20,068 bases of DNA, taken from contig CAYLJE010000034.1 of the NCBI GenBank assembly GCA_964383915.1, forward strand, positions 1 to 20,068, read 5' to 3'. The position numbers were made by a program, and so were the translations under genes. Under the pieces are notes generated by a model. It ran no database searches and was not told where the DNA came from. It saw nothing but the letters and a program-made list of their open reading frames with translations. Below, piece by piece: positions 7,650 to 14,932 of the stretch; the stretch's first letter is position 1, and each line of letters starts with the position of its first letter. The DNA is from DRPN01 sp964383915 (GTDB lineage: Bacteria; Bacteroidota; Bacteroidia; Bacteroidales; VadinHA17).

Positions 7650-8492
7650 ATGAAAAAATTTGTAGGAGCACATGTCAGTACATCTGGAGGTGTGGAGAAT
7701 GCCCCGGTGAATGCCCATGAGATCGGAGCCAGAGCCTTTGCCCTGTTTACAAAAAATCAAAGACAGTGGGTGGCCAAACCTCTGACGGCGGAAAATATCC
7801 GGTTGTTCCGGGAAAACACGGAGAAATATCATTATCATCCGGATCATATCCTGCCCCATGACAGTTACCTGATCAATCCGGGACATCCGGAAAAGGAAGG
7901 ACTCGAGAAATCCAGAAATGCTTTTTTGGATGAGGTGCAACGGTGTGAACAACTAGGTCTGAATCGTCTGAACTTTCATCCGGGAAGCCATCTGAATAAA
8001 ATAAGCGAGGAACAATGCCTGAAAACTATTGCCGAATCCATCAATATTATACTTGACCAAACATCCGGCGTGACAGCAGTGATTGAGAATACGGCAGGAC
8101 AGGGAACCAATCTGGGTTTTACCTTTGGGCAGATTGGGTTTATCATAGATCATGTGGAAGACAAAAATCGTGTAGGGGTGTGTATAGATACCTGTCATGC
8201 TTATGCAGCCGGATATGATATTAAAACAGAAGAAGGATACCGGAAAACATTTGAACAATTTGATGAAGTAATTGGTTTTTCTCATTTGAAAGGCATGCAT
8301 TTAAATGATTCAAAGAAAGGTCTTGGCTCGCGGGTTGACCGGCACGACAGTTTGGGAAAGGGATTGCTTGGCCTGGATGTTTTTCGCCGGATTATGAAAG
8401 ATCCGCGGTTTGACAACATCCCTTTGATCCTGGAAACGCCGGACTCTTCAAAATGGGAAGAGGAAATTAAATTGCTTTATTCTTTTAGTTAG
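7650..8492 (+). CDS. nfo: Deoxyribonuclease IV (AP endonuclease IV)
   Basis: Endonuclease IV cleaves DNA 5' to abasic sites in base-excision repair and trims damaged 3' ends. The 280-residue protein has a TIM-barrel layout, and all nine residues of the trinuclear zinc site can be assigned: H70, H110, E146, D180, H183, H217, D230, H232 and E262. These lie in the expected motifs (LNFHPGSH, IENTAGQG, CIDTCHAYAAGYD, MHLNDSKKGLGSRVDRHDSLG, ILETPD). Nothing looks damaged. The ATG at 7650 gives the usual MKKFVGAHVS opening. A 108-bp AT-rich spacer separates it from polA, so it may be read through from that gene or from its own weak promoter (TATAATTG at 7641-7648). Its product would create the nicks that polymerase I fills. 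A strong palindrome ends the unit. Confidence 0.97.
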   Translation: MKKFVGAHVSTSGGVENAPVNAHEIGARAFALFTKNQRQWVAKPLTAENIRLFRENTEKYHYHPDHILPHDSYLINPGHPEKEGLEKSRNAFLDEVQRCEQLGLNRLNFHPGSHLNKISEEQCLKTIAESINIILDQTSGVTAVIENTAGQGTNLGFTFGQIGFIIDHVEDKNRVGVCIDTCHAYAAGYDIKTEEGYRKTFEQFDEVIGFSHLKGMHLNDSKKGLGSRVDRHDSLGKGLLGLDVFRRIMKDPRFDNIPLILETPDSSKWEEEIKLLYSFS

Positions 8493-8493
8493 T

Positions 8494-8525
8494 AGTAAGG
8501 GTCGTATCGTGATACGACCCTTACT
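8494..8525. terminator. Bidirectional terminator palindrome, nfo / DUF4249
   Basis: AGTAAGGGTCGTATC (8494-8508) and its exact reverse complement (8511-8525) form a long stem with a very short loop, starting one base after the nfo stop. The two genes converge here, and the TAA stop of the minus-strand DUF4249 gene (8521-8523) lies inside the right arm. There is no long T-run on either side. Its position and symmetry point to a shared terminator or mRNA 3' stabiliser. Confidence 0.75.
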
Positions 8526-9327
8526 GGGTAGTTGGAATCACAAGGGTATCCCGGCTGATAGCCAGTGCCCCGAAATAGCCCAGGGCATCCCCGGAGAAAT
8601 TGGTAGTCGGATTGGCTGGTGTTGAAGTGGTCTCCGAGGTATTGAAAGCTGTCACATACGATAATGTTAACAGGTATTCAAACACTCCTTTGTCAATAGA
8701 TTGTAACTCCACCACAGCAGTATCTCCCGATTGGTAATCAGCGCCAAACAGGAAGTATTTAATCCGGTTCCCATTGGCGAGTTCATCATCCAGGACCTGG
8801 ATTACTATATTTGGTCTGGAACCCTTATACATTTTTATCCGGTAGTAATTGCCTTTTTCCGGAGGATCGGTAAAAAATAAAATGATATAATATCCTTTTT
8901 CGGCAAAACGGGATCCTGGAAAATATCTTACTGCCAGGGAATCTATGAGAACAGGATTTTCCATCAGGGAGGTGGCTTTATATTCTTTTCCATGCAGACT
9001 TACGTTTAAGGTATAAGTGATCCCCGGGGTTCCTTTAAATCCATTGTTTTGATAAAAGCCCGGACTCTTTTCAATAAAATGCCATTGGTGGCCCTGATGA
9101 TCATCTATAAAAACCAGTGCACCGGAAAGACCGGTAATTCTTGCCGGGCTATAATAATTAGTGGTCTGACTTATTTTTACCGTATAAGGACCGGGAGTAT
9201 TTGTAATGGTTCCATCAATAACAATGGCAGGACTGGCATTTTTCAGGGGAATATCAACCACTTCTTCACAGGAAGAGAAGAATAAAAACGACAGAAGAAC
9301 CAAATAAAAAATAACAACTTTAATCAT
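8521..9327 (-). CDS. DUF4249-family outer-membrane lipoprotein
   Basis: A 268-residue lipoprotein of the DUF4249 family, found in Bacteroidota next to TonB-dependent receptors; no substrate is known to me. The N-terminus has a lysine, a hydrophobic stretch and a lipobox ending at C20 (LFFSSC), followed by EE, an acidic pair like that in surface-lipoprotein export signals of this phylum. The rest reads as beta-rich extracellular domain, and the C-terminus (GALAISRDTLVIP after an ALGYFGA motif) is typical of the family. I start at ATG 9325-9327. The frame stays open upstream for 44 more residues, but these overlap the receptor gene and would bury the signal peptide. The receptor stop is one base upstream, so the two are almost certainly co-transcribed and translationally coupled. 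It probably works as an accessory to the receptor. Confidence 0.88.
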   Translation of the reverse strand: MIKVVIFYLVLLSFLFFSSCEEVVDIPLKNASPAIVIDGTITNTPGPYTVKISQTTNYYSPARITGLSGALVFIDDHQGHQWHFIEKSPGFYQNNGFKGTPGITYTLNVSLHGKEYKATSLMENPVLIDSLAVRYFPGSRFAEKGYYIILFFTDPPEKGNYYRIKMYKGSRPNIVIQVLDDELANGNRIKYFLFGADYQSGDTAVVELQSIDKGVFEYLLTLSYVTAFNTSETTSTPANPTTNFSGDALGYFGALAISRDTLVIPTTQ

Positions 9328-9328
9328 A

Positions 9329-11662
9329 TTAAAATGAGAAGTTATAGGTAATGGTTGGTATAATTGAAAACAGGTAAAGTTTAACCGCTTCTGTGACGCC
9401 GGGGTTATTTTCTTTGGTACGAAAGGTAATAGAATATGCATTTTTCCTTGCGTAAACATTGTAAATAGAAAAATTGAAACTTGATTGCCATTTTTTTCTC
9501 TTCTTTAAGTAATAATTTGTTCCAATATCCAGTCGGTGATAAGGGGGCATCCTGTATCCGTTTCGTTCGGTATAATAGTTTACATATTGGTTTTCGATGA
9601 CATATTTTCCACTGGGAAAAGTAACCGCATTTCCGGTATAATAAACCCAGGTAGCTGAGAAGGACCACTGCTCATTAAGATCATACAAGATTACCAGAGA
9701 TATATCATGAAGACGGTCCTGCCTGGCCGGGAATGTATGTCCGTCATTAATGTCCGGGAAAGTACGCAGGGATCTGGAAAGGGTATAACTAACCCAGCCA
9801 TGCAAATGTCCTTTATTCTTTTTTATTAGTATTTCTGTTCCGTAAGCTTTGCCTTCGCCAAAAACAAGCTGGGACTCAACCCGTTCATTTAAAAATATAT
9901 CTGCTCCGTTTTTATATTCGATTTGATGATTCATCGTTTTGAAATATATTTCCAGAGATGCTTCGTAAGTGTTCTGCTTAAAATTGCAAAAATAACCGAC
10001 AGAAAACATATCTGCTGTTTGTGGCTTTACGATAGTACTACTGGGAACCCATAAATCAAGAGGAGTTCCTGAAGTGGTGTTGGATAACAAGTGAAGATAT
10101 TGATGCATACGGGAATAGGATGACTTGACAGAGCTTTCAGCGCCGGTACGGAGATTGAATAATATTCTGGGGTCTGCATTCCAGTATGTTTTGATAAAAG
10201 AATGAGCAGGAAACGATAAGGTATCTGTCACGTTTCCCCAGTTGTCGAAAGAATAAATATGGGCCGGTCCCAGCAAGGAAAAGGAAGATAAACGAAATCC
10301 GTAACGGAGGGTTAAGAAATCTGTGACTTTCCACTCATGAGAAAGATAAACGGCATTTTCCAGAGCGAATTTTGTTTCCATTTTTACATCATTAACCGGG
10401 AAATCTCCGGATGAGGAAATCTCTCCAGGCATAAATTGATGATGATTAATTTTAAAACCAAACCGGAAAATATTCCCGGATGAAGGATAAAATTGAAAAT
10501 CTTCTTTCCAGTTAATATCGCGTATAAAAGAATGAAGATAAAATCTGTTTTCTCCGTTCTTGATATTGAAATTGTAATCATAGTTACTGTATATCAGAGA
10601 ACTATTCAGGAAAATGCGATCGCTAAAGAGATGGTTCCAACGAAAAGAAAGGGTTTTATTCCCCCAGTCAAAGCCCAAATGTTTTTTGAACTTAAACACA
10701 TCTCTGCCCAGATATCCGGACAGGAAAATGCGGTCTTTTTTGCTCGTTTTATAGTTGACTTTTGCATTGAAATCATAAAAATAGAGAACATTACTATTCA
10801 GGTTCGTATCCGGGAGCATTTTCAGGAACAGATCAGCATAAGTTCTCCTGCCTGTAATCATAAAGGATCCTTTTCCTTTGTTTATTGGACTTTCGATTTG
10901 CAGACGGGAAGAAATTATCCCCAGGCCGCCTGAGCCGGATAATTTTTTACTGTTTCCGTCTTTCATTTTTATATCTAATACCGAGGATAATCTCCCTCCA
11001 TATTTTGGAGGGATAGAACCTTTCATGATTTTGACATCTTTGATGGCATCGGAATTAAATACAGAGAAAAAACCGAGTAAATGGGAAGCATTATATACAG
11101 GTGCTTCATCCAAAAGGATAAGGTTTTGACTGGCATCGCCCCCTCTCACATAGAATCCGCTGTTTCCTTCGCTTACTGTACTAATGCCTGGTAACAACTG
11201 CATGGTTTTTAGAATGTCCTGTTCTCCGAATAAAACAGGAAGATTTCGAATATTCCGGGGCGAGAGTTTTTCGCTGCCCATTTCGGCAGAACGGATGTGA
11301 GAATCAGCATTATTTCCTGAAACAATTATTTCTTCCAGTTTTCGGGGTGCTTGTTTTAATTCGATATCCTTCCGGATGTTTTTATCCAGGTTTATTTCTG
11401 TTGTCAGGGGTTCGTATCCCAGATACTGATAGATGATCTGATGTTGTCCTGCCGGCAGAGTCAGGGAATAAAAACCATATTGGTTGGTAGTAACACCCCT
11501 GTGGAGGTTTTTATTGTAAACCGTGGCACCAATCATTTCCTCCCCATTGTCTTTGTCACGGACATAGCCGCTCAGGGTAAACTTTTCCTGGGCAATGGCA
11601 GAGACCATGGCGAGGGATATCATTGCGATAAGTAAAAAATTATATTTAATAAAGTGTTGCAT
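9329..11662 (-). CDS. TonB-dependent outer-membrane receptor
   Basis: A 777-residue TonB-dependent receptor that would import an unknown substrate across the outer membrane, powered by TonB-ExbBD. A signal peptide (cleavage likely after SAIA, residue 24) is followed by a carboxypeptidase-regulatory-like domain (about 28-105, SGYVRDKDNGEEMIGATV). A plug domain follows (about 115-235, with LPGISTVSEGNSGFYVRGG and LLDEAPVYNASHLLGFFSVFN motifs, split here only for description). The rest is a beta-barrel ending in the terminal aromatic ITYNFSF. It is shorter than most SusC proteins (~1000 residues), and no SusD-type gene adjoins; its partner is the DUF4249 lipoprotein. No sigma or anti-sigma genes sit beside it. 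A TAATTTTG box at 11684-11691 may be its promoter. Ferric-chelate, peptide or glycan uptake cannot be told apart from sequence alone. Confidence 0.93.
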   Translation of the reverse strand: MQHFIKYNFLLIAMISLAMVSAIAQEKFTLSGYVRDKDNGEEMIGATVYNKNLHRGVTTNQYGFYSLTLPAGQHQIIYQYLGYEPLTTEINLDKNIRKDIELKQAPRKLEEIIVSGNNADSHIRSAEMGSEKLSPRNIRNLPVLFGEQDILKTMQLLPGISTVSEGNSGFYVRGGDASQNLILLDEAPVYNASHLLGFFSVFNSDAIKDVKIMKGSIPPKYGGRLSSVLDIKMKDGNSKKLSGSGGLGIISSRLQIESPINKGKGSFMITGRRTYADLFLKMLPDTNLNSNVLYFYDFNAKVNYKTSKKDRIFLSGYLGRDVFKFKKHLGFDWGNKTLSFRWNHLFSDRIFLNSSLIYSNYDYNFNIKNGENRFYLHSFIRDINWKEDFQFYPSSGNIFRFGFKINHHQFMPGEISSSGDFPVNDVKMETKFALENAVYLSHEWKVTDFLTLRYGFRLSSFSLLGPAHIYSFDNWGNVTDTLSFPAHSFIKTYWNADPRILFNLRTGAESSVKSSYSRMHQYLHLLSNTTSGTPLDLWVPSSTIVKPQTADMFSVGYFCNFKQNTYEASLEIYFKTMNHQIEYKNGADIFLNERVESQLVFGEGKAYGTEILIKKNKGHLHGWVSYTLSRSLRTFPDINDGHTFPARQDRLHDISLVILYDLNEQWSFSATWVYYTGNAVTFPSGKYVIENQYVNYYTERNGYRMPPYHRLDIGTNYYLKKRKKWQSSFNFSIYNVYARKNAYSITFRTKENNPGVTEAVKLYLFSIIPTITYNFSF

Positions 11663-11683
11663 AAATATCTAATGAGAAAATAT

Positions 11684-11691
11684 CAAAATTA
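11684..11691 (-). promoter_or_regulatory. -7 box (TAATTTTG) for the receptor operon
   Basis: On the minus strand this reads TAATTTTG, matching TAnnTTTG. It would give a leader of roughly 15 bases before the receptor ATG (11662). No clear -33 element is seen upstream. Confidence 0.4.
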
Positions 11692-11760
11692 CATTAATTT
11701 TCTATTCAGGACGATCTTATTTGTTTTTAATCCTGTAAGAAATCGGTAAAAATAACGCCT

Positions 11761-11782
11761 GTTTATTACATTGGAAATAAAC
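11761..11782. promoter_or_regulatory. Inverted repeat in divergent intergenic region
   Basis: GTTTATT (11761-11767) and AATAAAC (11776-11782) form a 7-bp inverted repeat with an 8-base spacer. It lies between the divergent receptor and phosphofructokinase genes. It could be an operator, but its AT-richness makes chance plausible. Confidence 0.25.
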
Positions 11783-11844
11783 TTTTATTAATTTACGCAG
11801 ATTTTTGAGATACAAAATTTTGTTTAAGTAAAAGTGAAAAAAAA

Positions 11845-13050
11845 ATGGTAAATGTAAAAAAGACAAGAGGGGTTATTGCGATTTTAACAGGAGGAGGAGA
11901 TGTTCCGGGATTAAATCCTGCCATCAGGGCGATAACTATACGAGCCAACCGGGAAGGTTATAGGGTAATTGGTTTACGTCGGGGTTGGGCTGGCATATCG
12001 GAGATCATCCGGGATCCTAAAGCAGATAATAGTAATAATTTTATCACTCTGACTGATGATATTGTAAATAAAGCCGGCCGGACAGGGGGAACCTTCTTGC
12101 ATACTTCTCGTACCCGGCCCAGTCATATGAGAAAAGAAGATGTGCCCAAACATTTGCAGGATCAGTACAATCAGGAAATTAACGACCTGACACCGGAGAT
12201 TATAAAGAATCTGGAGTGGCTGGGCGTGGATTTTCTGATCCCTATTGGAGGAGATGATACGCTGAGTTATGGAGTAAGGTTATATCAGGAAGGGATTAAA
12301 GTGGTTGCCATGCCTAAAACGATGGACAATGACGTTCCGGGAACAGACTATTGCATTGGGTTCAGTACTTGTGTTACACGGACTATTGCCATGGCTAACA
12401 GCTTACGCACATCAGCCGGTTCGCATGAACGGATCCTGGTTATGGAAGTGTTTGGACGTTATGCCGGATTTACAGCTATGCTTCCTACCATGGCAGGCGC
12501 TGCTAATCGGTGCGTAATTCCGGAATACAAGTTTGATATAGACCAGCTTACCGAATTGCTGGTGGAAGATCATAACCATAATCCGAGCCGATATTCTGTA
12601 CTGTTGATTTCGGAAGGAGCTATGTATAAAGGAGGTGAAATGATTTTTCAAAATGAGGAAAAAGATGCTTATGGCCATGCTAAACTTGGGGGTATTGGTG
12701 ATTTGGTTTCACGGGAAATCAAAAACAGAACGGCGAAATTTAACAAAGGGAAATCAATCAATATTATCAATCAGAAACTGGGGTATCTGGTTCGGGGCGG
12801 AGATCCGGATGCATTGGATTCTATTGTTCCGATGGCTTACGGAAACCTGGCCCTGGATCTGATCCTCTCAAAAATTCATGGAAGACTGGTTGTCCTGAAA
12901 AATGGCAGGTATGATGATGTCCCCCTTGAAGTGATAACCAGCCGGAAAAAAGTAGTTAATGTTCAGGAGTATTATAATACGGACAGACTAAGACCTTTTT
13001 ATCACAGTTTTGAGATGAAGCCTTTCTTGTTAATGGCTTCCGAACTGTGA
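11845..13050 (+). CDS. Phosphofructokinase, pyrophosphate-type active site
   Basis: A 401-residue phosphofructokinase that phosphorylates fructose 6-phosphate to the 1,6-bisphosphate in glycolysis. The N-terminal phosphate-donor loop is GGGDVPGLN (16-24). The donor site reads GGDD (135-138), and the catalytic loop reads PKTMDND (157-163). In ATP-dependent enzymes the second Asp of GGDD and the Lys of PKT are glycines. The Asp/Lys pair is the known signature of pyrophosphate-dependent enzymes, so I infer PPi as donor and a reversible reaction. Sugar-phosphate motifs are also present (MEVFGRYAGFTA). The ATG at 11845 follows an A-rich leader and gives the family's usual opening. It stands alone, ended by a hairpin with a T-run at 13095-13128. 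The names pfp and pfkA are both used for such proteins, so I leave the symbol blank. Confidence 0.93.
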   Translation: MVNVKKTRGVIAILTGGGDVPGLNPAIRAITIRANREGYRVIGLRRGWAGISEIIRDPKADNSNNFITLTDDIVNKAGRTGGTFLHTSRTRPSHMRKEDVPKHLQDQYNQEINDLTPEIIKNLEWLGVDFLIPIGGDDTLSYGVRLYQEGIKVVAMPKTMDNDVPGTDYCIGFSTCVTRTIAMANSLRTSAGSHERILVMEVFGRYAGFTAMLPTMAGAANRCVIPEYKFDIDQLTELLVEDHNHNPSRYSVLLISEGAMYKGGEMIFQNEEKDAYGHAKLGGIGDLVSREIKNRTAKFNKGKSINIINQKLGYLVRGGDPDALDSIVPMAYGNLALDLILSKIHGRLVVLKNGRYDDVPLEVITSRKKVVNVQEYYNTDRLRPFYHSFEMKPFLLMASEL

Positions 13051-13094
13051 TCTGAAAAAAGATAATTTATAAAAAAGGGGAGGTTTTTACGAAT

Positions 13095-13128
13095 GACTTA
13101 TAGTATCTTTGCTATAAGTCTTTTTTTT
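13095..13128 (+). terminator. Intrinsic terminator after phosphofructokinase
   Basis: GACTTATAG (13095-13103) and its exact complement CTATAAGTC (13112-13120) form a 9-bp stem with an 8-base loop, followed directly by eight T residues (13121-13128). This is a textbook intrinsic terminator, 45 bases after the phosphofructokinase stop and 11 before the dtd start. The loop itself is TATCTTTG, a -7 box. Confidence 0.8.
13104..13111 (+). promoter_or_regulatory. -7 box (TATCTTTG) in terminator loop, for dtd
   Basis: An exact TAnnTTTG match occupies the whole loop of the terminator. It would start transcription near 13118 and give dtd a leader of about 20 bases. No strong -33 element is visible. 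The same octamer precedes queD and the DUF4271 gene. Confidence 0.5.
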
Positions 13129-13139
13129 AATATAAAACA

Positions 13140-13592
13140 ATGAGGGCCGTCATTCAGCGGGTAAAAAATACTTCTGTATTTATAGAGGGGCTTGCTTATG
13201 CTACCATAGAAAAAGGTTTGTTGGTGTTGGTTGGAATTGAAAATGAAGATACGCGGGGCGATACGGAATGGCTTGCAAAAAAAATAAGCCAGCTACGGAT
13301 TTTTGATGATGAAAAAGGGATCATGAATTTGTCAGTGAATGAGATCAACGGGGAGATCATGGCTATCAGTCAGTTTACGCTGCATGCAAAAACAAAGAAA
13401 GGAAACCGCCCTTCCTACGTTCATGCTGCTCCGCAGGAAAAAGCCCTTCCCGTTTATAATGATTTTGTTCGTATGTTGGATGAGAGAATTAATACGAAGA
13501 TTAAAACAGGTGTTTTCGGGGCACATATGGAGGTTTCACTGATAAATGACGGACCGGTTACCATTTTTATTGACACGAAAAAAAAAGAGTAA
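13140..13592 (+). CDS. dtd: D-aminoacyl-tRNA deacylase
   Basis: This enzyme hydrolyses D-amino acids (such as D-Tyr) and mischarged glycine from tRNA, keeping D-residues out of proteins. The 150-residue product matches the family length and opens with the typical MRAVIQRVKNTSV. Both active-site motifs are present: SQFTL (77-81) and NDGPVT (136-141), the latter with the Gly-Pro dipeptide that gives chiral selection. The ATG at 13140 follows a T-rich leader downstream of a terminator/promoter element. In many Bacteroidota dtd is followed by a mazG-like gene and deoC. The same order survives here, although the mazG-like gene is broken. Confidence 0.96.
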   Translation: MRAVIQRVKNTSVFIEGLAYATIEKGLLVLVGIENEDTRGDTEWLAKKISQLRIFDDEKGIMNLSVNEINGEIMAISQFTLHAKTKKGNRPSYVHAAPQEKALPVYNDFVRMLDERINTKIKTGVFGAHMEVSLINDGPVTIFIDTKKKE

Positions 13593-13598
13593 TAAATC

Positions 13599-13800
13599 AT
13601 GACGATACAAAAAGCCCAGGAGAAAGTGGATCATTGTACGACAATACGGGAAGCAGTCTTTTAAAGATAGTTGGGAAGCGGGTAATAATCTGGGTGAAGA
13701 GCTGGCAGATGTCCTTTTTGTCCTGATCTGTCCGGCTAATCAAACAGGAACAAATCTAACCCGTGCCTTTGAAAAAACACTGGAGAAAAAACAGACATAA
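13599..13800 (+). pseudogene. mazG-like pyrophosphohydrolase pseudogene
   Basis: This is the remnant of a small MazG-type nucleotide pyrophosphohydrolase (normally ~110 residues). The 5' end still reads MTIQKAQEKVDH from the ATG at 13599, seven bases after the dtd stop. It then runs to a stop after 21 codons. The rest continues one frame over from about 13645 (YGKQSFKDSWEAGNNLGEEL, then ADVLFVLICPANQTG) to a TAA at 13798-13800. Roughly 35-40 residues are missing between the two parts, including the metal-binding EExxE half. The later ExxD half (EELAD) remains. A proline replaces the usual leucine in LICLANQTG, and the C-terminal tail is cut short. The gene cannot make an active enzyme. The junction carries a small inverted repeat (ATTGT-ACG-ACAAT, 13633-13645). 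An assembly collapse is the main alternative. Confidence 0.85.
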
Positions 13801-13873
13801 AAATAATCGGAAATTGAAATAGACTATTTATTTAAAATGGGAATATAATGAAACAAGTGTAAAAAATATAAAG

Positions 13874-14761
13874 ATGAAAAAATTAATCAGAGAGTTATAT
13901 AAACCTGTGGATATATCTTTGCTGGCAGAAAAAAAAGCAGCTTATAAATCAGAGAGAAAAAGTCCCGCTATGGATGACCTTCGCATAATTTTTGGGGCTA
14001 TTGATCTGACCACACTTGATGTCAGGGACACTGATAGTAAGGTGGCCGGAATGTGTAAAAAAGTCAATGCATTATCCGAAAATTATCCTGAAGCCGGATA
14101 TGTCGCCGGAATATGTGTCTATCCGGTGTTTATCCCTGTGGTCAGTGAGACCCTGGAGGTTGAAGAGGTGCAGATTGTTTCCGTATCGGGGGGATTCCCT
14201 TCTGCACAGACTTTCCGTGAGGTGAAAATTCATGAAACGCAACAGGCGCTGGATAATGGAGCCCGGGAAATTGATATTGTGATTCCGGTAGGGAAAATCC
14301 TGGAAGGGAAACAGGAGGAAGCATATGATGAGGTAAAAGCACTGAGAGAGGTTGTTGGAGACCGTGGACAGTTAAAAGTTATTCTGGAATCGGGGGTGCT
14401 GAATGATCCCAATATCATACAGCAGGCAGCACTGGTAGCTATGGCAGCAGGGGCGGATTTTATTAAAACTTCTACCGGGAAAGTACAACCTGCTGCTCGT
14501 CCGGAGGATGTTATTGTTATGGCTGATACAGCCAAACGTTTTTACGATGTCAGCGGTAATAAGACCGGAATAAAACCGGCCGGAGGTATTTCCTCTCCGG
14601 AAGATGCTTTTATTTATTTAAATATTGTAAGTACTATTTTGGGGAAAGAATGGGTAAATGCCGGTCTGTTCAGGATCGGAGCCAGCCGTCTGGCAAACAA
14701 AGTGCTGGAAGCTATGAATAAAAATAAAACAGACAAGAAAGAAAAATTACAGTATTTTTAA
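13874..14761 (+). CDS. deoC: Deoxyribose-phosphate aldolase
   Basis: DeoC splits 2-deoxyribose 5-phosphate into glyceraldehyde 3-phosphate and acetaldehyde, feeding deoxynucleoside sugar into central metabolism. The 295-residue product is longer than the 259-residue E. coli enzyme because of an N-terminal extension of about 35 residues, as in other Bacteroidota. The Schiff-base lysine is K198 (DFIKTSTGK), the second lysine K234 (GIKPAGGI), and the acidic residue D134 (EIDIVIPVG). LKVILESGVL (167-176) is also conserved. The short Lys-rich tail (MNKNKTDKKEKLQYF) is unremarkable. Its last 39 coding bases recur after the N gap. It lies downstream of dtd and the broken mazG-like gene, probably in one operon. 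Just after its stop a small CCGC-CTTC-GCGG hairpin begins a GC-rich repeat stretch. Confidence 0.95.
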   Translation: MKKLIRELYKPVDISLLAEKKAAYKSERKSPAMDDLRIIFGAIDLTTLDVRDTDSKVAGMCKKVNALSENYPEAGYVAGICVYPVFIPVVSETLEVEEVQIVSVSGGFPSAQTFREVKIHETQQALDNGAREIDIVIPVGKILEGKQEEAYDEVKALREVVGDRGQLKVILESGVLNDPNIIQQAALVAMAAGADFIKTSTGKVQPAARPEDVIVMADTAKRFYDVSGNKTGIKPAGGISSPEDAFIYLNIVSTILGKEWVNAGLFRIGASRLANKVLEAMNKNKTDKKEKLQYF

Positions 14762-14777
14762 TCCGCCTTCGCGGAGC
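14723..14777 (+). repeat. 55-bp duplicate, left copy (gap flank)
   Basis: This sequence, covering the last 39 bases of deoC and the following 16, is repeated exactly at 14878-14932 on the other side of the N run. It is most simply the overlapping end of two contigs rather than a biological duplication. Confidence 0.9.
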
Positions 14778-14877
14778 NNNNNNNNNNNNNNNNNNNNNNN
14801 NNNNNNNNNNNNNNNNNNNNNNNNNNNNNNNNNNNNNNNNNNNNNNNNNNNNNNNNNNNNNNNNNNNNNNNNNNNNN
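14778..14877. other. Assembly gap of exactly 100 N
   Basis: A run of exactly 100 N is the conventional placeholder for a gap of unknown size. Because its flanks are the same 55 bp, the true distance may be negative and the two flanks one and the same locus. No feature should be called across it. Confidence 0.98.
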
Positions 14878-14932
14878 AATAAAACAGACAAGAAAGAAAA
14901 ATTACAGTATTTTTAATCCGCCTTCGCGGAGC
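14878..14932 (+). repeat. 55-bp duplicate, right copy (gap flank)
   Basis: Identical to 14723-14777. It carries a second copy of the deoC 3' end (14878-14917, including TAA), which should not be annotated as a separate gene fragment until the gap is resolved. Confidence 0.9.

Noticed and set aside
9328..9459. 44-residue N-terminal extension of the DUF4249 protein
   Set aside because: It lies inside the receptor gene and would bury the lipoprotein signal peptide.
10493..10933. 146-codon open frame antisense to the TonB receptor gene
   Set aside because: It lies wholly inside a clear receptor coding region and has no recognisable protein features.
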